DNA of 64,000 nt from the NCBI RefSeq assembly GCF_027596085.1, contig NC_072467.1, positions 4,558,361 through 4,622,360 on the forward strand, in the 5' to 3' direction. A program made the translations under genes and the position numbers. Positions 57,361-64,000 of the stretch are shown here, one piece after another. Numbering within the stretch: the first letter of the stretch is position 1; each line of letters opens with the position of its first letter. The notes beneath the pieces are model-generated. The model had not been told where the DNA came from, made no database searches, and saw nothing but the letters and a program-made list of their open reading frames with translations. This DNA comes from Anoplopoma fimbria (Eukaryota; Chordata; Actinopteri; Perciformes; Anoplopomatidae).

Positions 57361-60300
57361 CTTAAATGTGCTCAAACCTGTGTTCTGATCAGGAGGAGTC
57401 CCACTCTTGGACATCAGTATCATAAGGCTCCTGATAGTTATAGCCCTTTTTTCAAATAGTCTGTTTTCTTGTTGTGCCTGTGTTGTTTTAATATAAAAAG
57501 CCAGCTGTTTGTCTTCAACATAAAGATTTTGGTTTTCTCCTCAGAATAATGTTTACAATGATGGATGATTTTTGCATCGATCCACTAAAACTGCAGTCAG
57601 AATAATGCACAAAAATACATAGGGGTAAATCTGTGTTTACAAAGAAAGATTACATGGGCAGCAACATATCCATACATAACTCCAACTCTCCGCTGCCTAC
57701 TTTTGTAATGTATTTTTACCATTACTACTTGAAATCCTGGGAAACACAAGGTATATGAAGATATTTTCCCAAAACTCACAAAACTAACATCAAATAAAGC
57801 TTTGAAAAGCTGCATCTTCACTTGAGATAGGTTGTCTTTTTCATTACACTGGAAGACGATTCAGGGTTGCAGAGACTAAGGGTTTAAGATTAGGAAGGCC
57901 ACTTGGGACAGTCTAGTCCAAACAGTGAGATCTTACAATCTATGCTCATGTATGTCTTATAAGTTAGTGCAGCAATTTTTGTGTTGATTTCCTTTGTTGC
58001 ACAGATTTGGTGCTAAATTTAAACATTTTTACATCTTAATTTTTCATTTAAAAAAAGGGCTTTTTGCTGTGTGCTGTGCTTGTGTGAACATAGAGGCGGT
58101 AGCCGTTTAATTAGGTTTCACTTTTGTTTACATGTCAATTCTTGATGCACATATGTATTGATAAAGTATTGTTTTTTTACTCGCAAATATTTTATTGCAT
58201 GTACAATAACAAGCGTATTTGCCGTGAACTAGTGTATCCTTCACTTGACCACAGCTCGTGCTTTGTGTGTGTGTTTGTGTCTATGTGTGTGTGTGTGCAG
58301 TTAGAGGAGCTCAGCCTGAAAGAGAGAGTAGAGCAAATCCACGCTGCAGTGTGATAATAAATTACCTAAAATATTAAAAATGACAAATAAAAAGCACCAG
58401 TAATGTCAGGGCATATTAAAACTGTGGTGTTTTAGTTCCCGGGCCCGCTTAATATCGTGTTTCTGAACGCATCCCTACCTACAGACACGAATGGTTCTCA
58501 CTAAAACCAGTGTCCATTCTGGGACTAACTGCAGGAACACAATGGGAAGGAATGCTTTAACTCACACTATACTTCTGTTCTTGTAGTTCTGAAAGTGCAG
58601 AACAAATGATTTTTCAGCGCACTTAAGTGCTTACAATGTAAATGTAACTCATTAAGAATTGTTTTTACACAGGTATGATCCCCACCAACCCCTATATCTC
58701 CCATCAATTGTCACCGTCTTCCACACTCTACCTGTAAAATATGATGTTTATAATTGTCTAGTAATGTTTGTGACGGCTGCACCTGAGGTGGGAGCATCCT
58801 AAGGTACAATAGGGCTGCTCTCCCAGGCTGTGCTCTATTTTTCTGCAGCCTCAATATCTCCTCATGGTCTCCACCGCTTGATAGGTTAATTTGGGTTAAT
58901 GAAGGTTACAACATTCACACACATTCTGTTCAATTAAAATAATTTGGCTTTTGAAAGTTTTGTTTGTGTGTGGACTCCTTGGCCCTGAATCAAAGTATGT
59001 AAAATGATTATCTCAATATACAGTGACAGGACTGTATGCTCTGCTACCACTGAAAATCAAAATCACACAAGGCTCAGATTGTCAGCATTTTCAAAGCTCA
59101 CTGATTTGCTAGGGATAAGATATTTTCTATCCCACAGATAGCTTGAACCTTGTCAAATTATCACTTTCTACAATTTTGTAGCTCATCAATACCTGCACCA
59201 AAAGCTGTATGGTTGAACTTCATTCAAGATCACACTGGACCAAGGATAGGTTTAAAGACAAAGTCTAGCTTTCCACTGATACATCTATAGTCTCTAACTC
59301 CAGGATAGTCATTGCTGCAGTTCACTGGAAAGTTAATGAAATTGCACCAACAACGTCAGGCTGATCAGCTGAATTCCTTGCAGGCCCACTTGCACAATCA
59401 AACCAACTGTTCCTGGGACCACAACTCCCCACCGACTTTTAATTACACAAAAGCCAGTTGACTAATTAATATGTCACTGTCATTTCAGCAACACTTCCTC
59501 ATCACCTCTAGATATTGCCTATTTTACACCATTTTTTTCACTTTACAAGTACTAAGTTTGTTTTGACTATCAGTGAACAACAGGTTCTGTTTAACATATC
59601 ACATAGAAGGTTGTAATTGTTCATGGGTCTATTTGTCAGAGCTGTAAGAGACAAAGGGGAAATATCTGTACTCCATCGTGTTTCCATGCTGTGTCATTAA
59701 ATTTACTTTCCATATTGTTTAGAGTGCACAATTTATGCTCACATATTCAACTGGTAAATGGGTTTTAACACTTGTATAAGCCTGAAAATCAGATAAGCTT
59801 AATTTGTTTCTTTGACTTGATTTTTTTTATCTTTTTTGATGATCATCTTTGACTTTCTGTAATAATGTTTCCATGGGTCACTTGGCAGTATTTTCACAGA
59901 ATAGATAACACTGTACATCATTGTAGACTAATTGTTTATCTGTGTTTTCAGCAAGTTGCAGAATGAATTAGCAGCAATGACTCTGCTATATCTGCAAGAA
60001 AGCAGTCACGTTTTATTCCAGTCAAACAGTATCTCCGTCTCAGACAAGCTTGTTGGGATTAGTCCAATCAGATCATTGCTTACTTAGAAACAGCCTTTCA
60101 GAGCCTAGGTGAGTCCTGCCTTAAATAGTTAAGCCTTTAATTGTTGTATTCAAGACATTTTTACGAGAATTGATCATCTATATTGGGTAAGAAAAAAGAT
60201 ACATCTGCCATGATCATTTTTTTCTTTTTGGGAGTAGTCAAAGAATACTAAAATGCAGTTGTTTGATGTCTCTGCCTGATCTTAACTTTGGTGCAATAAT

Positions 60301-63167
60301 TCCTCTGAAACCTTGTTTTACCAGCCAACTTCTAAACCACTCTTTCCAAGACATTTACCGTACCTCTCCATCTGCCACTTTTTGCATTTGGATTTCCAAG
60401 GAACTCGCTCAAGTTAAAAGGGAATACTTGTTCTGCAGGACATTCTTCTCTTTAAGAATTTATAATGATATTTATATGTCTATTCCTCAAAGACATATGA
60501 AGTCATTTCTACACACAAAAACATTATATAACACCATTTTCTATCATATTTGATTTCTTTCATACTGTTTCTGAAGCAACATCAACATTCTCAACATCAA
60601 CAACAAGATCAACAATTATTTGAAAAACATAATGTTTACAATCCGGCACAAGAGGGTTTCTTATTCACAAAATCCAACATGGCTGCTTTATTTAGAAAAT
60701 GTTTGGAAACTTTTGTTAGGATTAATATTTGCATTTTTACTCATATTGAATGATAAACATTTTCTGAATTGAAGCAGAAAAAATTGAAATCAATAATTTG
60801 CCAAGAAATGTAGGTCTCGTGTATCACAATTAATACAAACAACAACACACATTTTTGTTCTGTCAAAAGGTTTAATAAAGTTTTTTTGGGGGGCGGTTAT
60901 TCCTTTTCTGAAGCAAACGTCCATGGTTAGAGGATGTCATATGCTGTACAGATTGTAAAGCCTTCTAAGGCAAATTTTTGATTTGTGATATTGGGCAATA
61001 TAAAAAAAAATGAAATCAATTGAAATCAATATCAACAAAAAACTGTAATTACAGCATAAAACCATCTCCAATGACTACAGACAGATCTCTATCCCTGACA
61101 CATAGTGTGGCACTAGTCCATTCACCCACTGTCAATCACTAATTCAATCTCAACATAAAGGTAGTGCAAATCGAAGTCTGTATGGCTTCAGTGCATCGGG
61201 CATCGAAGGCCGAAAACTGATATTAGCCCATGCTGTTCTGATTTATTAATCAAAGGTTTTCTAGTATCTATGACAACAAACAGCAAACCATAGTCATTAA
61301 TCATTTAAAGATGAATATTTAATGGATTGAGCCAAAACAAACCTGGACAGTAAGGTGTTCAAGCAAAGAGTGACAAATAATGATGAGAAGAATAGTGGAA
61401 GGAATAAATTAAGTATACATGGGTGCAGTGAAGAAGATGGTTAATGGAGTTTTACTCATTAGTGTATTGTAATCCATACTAATTTTAAAGATTAAAGAAC
61501 ATTAAAAACAATTACAAATTCATTTAGAGTACACAAATGAGGTTGGAAGGTTTCACAGACTTTCCTGACTGCAAAATTACTGTAAAAGTTCATAAATAAA
61601 CAGAAAAATCTGGTAGATGAAGTGCAAAGTTCAGTTCCGTTGTAAGTGAGGATAGATTATATTTGGGCTCCACGTGTCAAAATGCTTCTGGAATTCGAAA
61701 TGCTAAAGCAGCAGTAAATAAGCTGTTGTACTGATGCCTTTGAAATTTCCATTTTATGTTTACACATTGTGTTTGTAATCCAATTAATGCAAAATTAAGA
61801 CTGCAGTTATTAAGGTTCAATAGTGATCGTTATTGTAAAGGGTTTTGTTAATTAAGAGAAGATCTGTGATCAACTGGTAATTGATGGGTCTCTCCAATAA
61901 CATAATAAAAGGTTTAAATCTCCATCCTTCTTTTCTGTGTGCTCCATTTCATTTTGCTGCTGTGCTCCAAGCACTCACAGACGCTCATGTTCAAATGAAT
62001 GGAAAGGTATTTTACTGTTTTGCAGTGGTTCCTTGGTGCCATTGAAAGCAAGGGTCTTCCCTCTAAGTGTCCCAGAGGTCTTAATAAGGGCTATGAATGA
62101 ATCTCTCTTTTTCATGAGTCGTGCCTTCAAACTGCAATGCAGAGCCAACCAGACTGGATATAACATCTAAGGCATGAGAGAGAGAAAAAGAGCTTGAACG
62201 CTGCAGAATGAAAAGAAACAAATAGAATGACTGAATCAGAGAGAAAGCGAAAGAGCAAGATAGTGAAACATGGCTTTAATGTATTTTCATTGAAATTTCG
62301 ATCCACCAAATATGTTTCCACTCTTCTAGTTCTAAGAAACTTTGTGGACTTTGGTATAAAAATACTTCTCTCATAGTAACTGATCTTTTTCTAATATAAA
62401 AGTATTTCCACATTACCTACACAAGATATGGAAAAGACATGCAATGTCAAATGGGATTATGGCAAGAAAAACCAAATATATTGATATTTCAGGATGAGGA
62501 TGTCATTCTTATAGTTATGTTATCTTATTGAGTCAAGACATTGTTGACTTATGATGACCATTTGCTGCCAAATATTTTGACTTGACGAAGCAGGAAAAGT
62601 GTAAATAATAACCTTAATGAGTGCTCCATTCAACTAAGAGTCCCCTTAAGTGATATCAGCAGGTTAGCATGCAGAATTGGAACCAGCCCTCTCAGCCATA
62701 ATTAACATAATTAATGCAAATAATTCAAGTTGTGCTTTTCTTGCTCTGATAAGTAAAAATGTCTGCCATGAGTTCCCTAAATAACTAAATATACATTTCT
62801 TTACCAGCAGTGTACAGATACATTAAATGAAACATATATTGTCATGAATCAACACCAGCCTCAACCAAGTAAATCCTCACTGAAATGGCTGGTGAGTCAT
62901 CATCTTCATCTTCTTAATCCCATCTCCATCATCCTCTTTAGCGTACCATGTTGGACCACGAGTAACAACATTCCTCTACTATAAAGCCCAGATCTTGACC
63001 CTGCGTTTACAGAGTGAAACAATGCCACAGCAAGCCCCAAGAGAAAAAGAAAGCTGAAAATGAGGTAAATGCTGAGATGTTGTAATTTATGTAAGAGATG
63101 GTTCTCATTCTGAATGTTGTCCGGTGTTAATCTTTTATCATATTAAAGTATGTATGCACATTATTCT

Positions 63168-63459
63168 AAAGCTGAAATGATTTATTAATCAACTAATTAA
63201 TCAATTAGTTGATTTAAAGAACATGTATAATCAACTTTTTTGATGATCAATAAAAAAAGTTTCAGCCAATTTCAAGCTAAAACAGCTAGTTCTCCAGTTT
63301 TGAAGATTTGGTGCTAAATGAAAGATCTTTGGACTGCTGGTCAGACAATGCAAGACATTTGAAATGGGTGTCTTTTCACTACCTTCTGATGTTTTTTAGA
63401 CTGAATAGTTATTTAAGAAAAAGTTCAGCAGATAATTAAACGTTTGTTGCAACCCTAGA
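63168..63459 (+). mobile_element. Decayed hAT-like non-autonomous element (MITE)
   Basis: The right end reads GTTTGTTGCAACCCTAG, as in the common fish element whose termini read TAGGGCTGCAAC inward. Internal landmarks also fit: TTTGGACTGCTGGTCAGACA, then CAAGACATTTGAAATGGGTG, then TTTTTAGACTGAATAGTTAT. Near the left end, 63187-63214 is a palindrome with arms AATCAACTA/TAGTTGATT. The left terminus itself (AAAGCTGAAATGA) is badly decayed. No transposase is present. Confidence 0.65.
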
Positions 63460-64000
63460 TTCTCTTTAATGGACCATTTATACGTCAATGCTTTGCTATG
63501 GTTAAATGTTTTTTAAAATTCAGCCATTTCATCTAGAAATGTATGATAAGAACAAGCTTGAATTCTGCAGTCCATTAAGGCATCAAAGCCATACATTCTT
63601 GGTACTGTAACACTGTGACATTAAAATGATCTTGGAAGAGAATGATAAAAAAAAAGCTAAGGAGAGCTAGAGGGGCTTTTTTACTTCAAGAGTATATTAG
63701 GTTAGAATAATAAGATACTGCAGCAGGCATATGTTTCAGTGTAGAGAATGTCAAGTAAGGTGCTTCACTACACTGCAGAAACTTGGCTGGTCACGACATA
63801 TGAACTGCAATTTTTCAAAAGAAATGCTGAATAACGTTTTTCTGCTAAACTGCATGTGTTAGTTTACATGTGTGTTTATCAACCCCCCCCCCATGTCAAA
63901 CTCATTCACACACTGGTTGAGATCAGACACCCAGTGGTATAACATTTGTGTCTTCAGTGTCCCTCTCGTCTTCACACTCTTTAATCTAGGGCCAAGCCTT

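Larger units (their letters stand above)
55153..64000 (-). other. 5'-most shank3-like intron present in the window (partial)
   Basis: This is 8.8 kb of AT-rich sequence between the SPN exon and the still more upstream first coding exon outside the window. It contains one full SINE (57079-57360) and a hAT-like MITE (63168-63459). Open frames at 60263-60753 and 61937-62321 have no recognised motif. There is no GC-rich promoter-like block here, which suggests the main promoter lies beyond 64000. Confidence 0.75.

Noticed and set aside
60263..60753. Two adjoining plus-strand open frames
   Set aside because: I could not recognise any family, and the composition matches the AT-rich intron. There is not enough to call a gene.

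Overview
The window is a piece of vertebrate, almost certainly teleost fish, genome. The evidence is one large intron-rich gene with vertebrate SHANK-type exons, very many long CA/TG dinucleotide arrays, a tRNA-headed SINE with the common fish tail (core GTAAGTCGCTTTGGATAAAA), fish-type LINE 3' ends, and a decayed hAT-like element. No bacterial or viral coding region was found.

One gene dominates, on the minus strand: a SHANK-family postsynaptic scaffold. Residue by residue it fits SHANK3 best (for example RYKRRVY, KANLKKFM, GECPL, KDSRGLTPLYHS, LLLHDHAQ, VPFRETPSY). A few positions look SHANK2-like, and shank3a cannot be told from shank3b here. Transcription runs from high to low coordinates. 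Eleven exons join with compatible phases and consensus splice sites: 54949-55152 (SPN), 52173-52244 (SPN/linker), 28571-28679, 27971-28122, 27037-27204, 24108-24224, 16725-16802 and 16150-16216 (ankyrin block), 14965-15194 and 14611-14784 (Ser/Arg/His-rich linker), and 5328-5508 (first part of SH3). Together they give 1,552 nt, or 517 codons plus one base. The first coding exon lies above 64000. The rest of SH3, PDZ, the proline-rich region and SAM lie below position 1. A possible twelfth exon, 822-887, would put 22 mostly acidic residues inside the SH3 domain.

Layout: 1-5.3 kb is SH3-interrupting intron with the candidate acidic exon. 5.3-6.6 kb holds the SH3 exon and a GC/CpG-richer block that may be an intragenic promoter. 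6.6-14.6 kb is intron with a SINE-tail repeat and a LINE 3' end. 14.6-16.8 kb is a dense exon cluster that includes a 180-bp stop-free in-frame intron. 16.8-28.7 kb carries the ankyrin exons, two of which have long CA arrays starting 9-11 nt after the donor. 28.7-52.2 kb is a 23.5-kb intron full of microsatellites, a 5'-truncated LINE and an LTR-like remnant. 52.2-55.2 kb holds the SPN exons. 55.2-64 kb is the 5'-most intron, with a full SINE and a hAT-like MITE.

I found no wholly new multi-gene system. The most interesting signals are possible unusual splice forms of the scaffold: the acidic SH3 insert, the in-frame retained intron, and the CA arrays next to two ankyrin-exon donors. All calls come from reading the sequence and from remembered family knowledge; no alignment or search was run.
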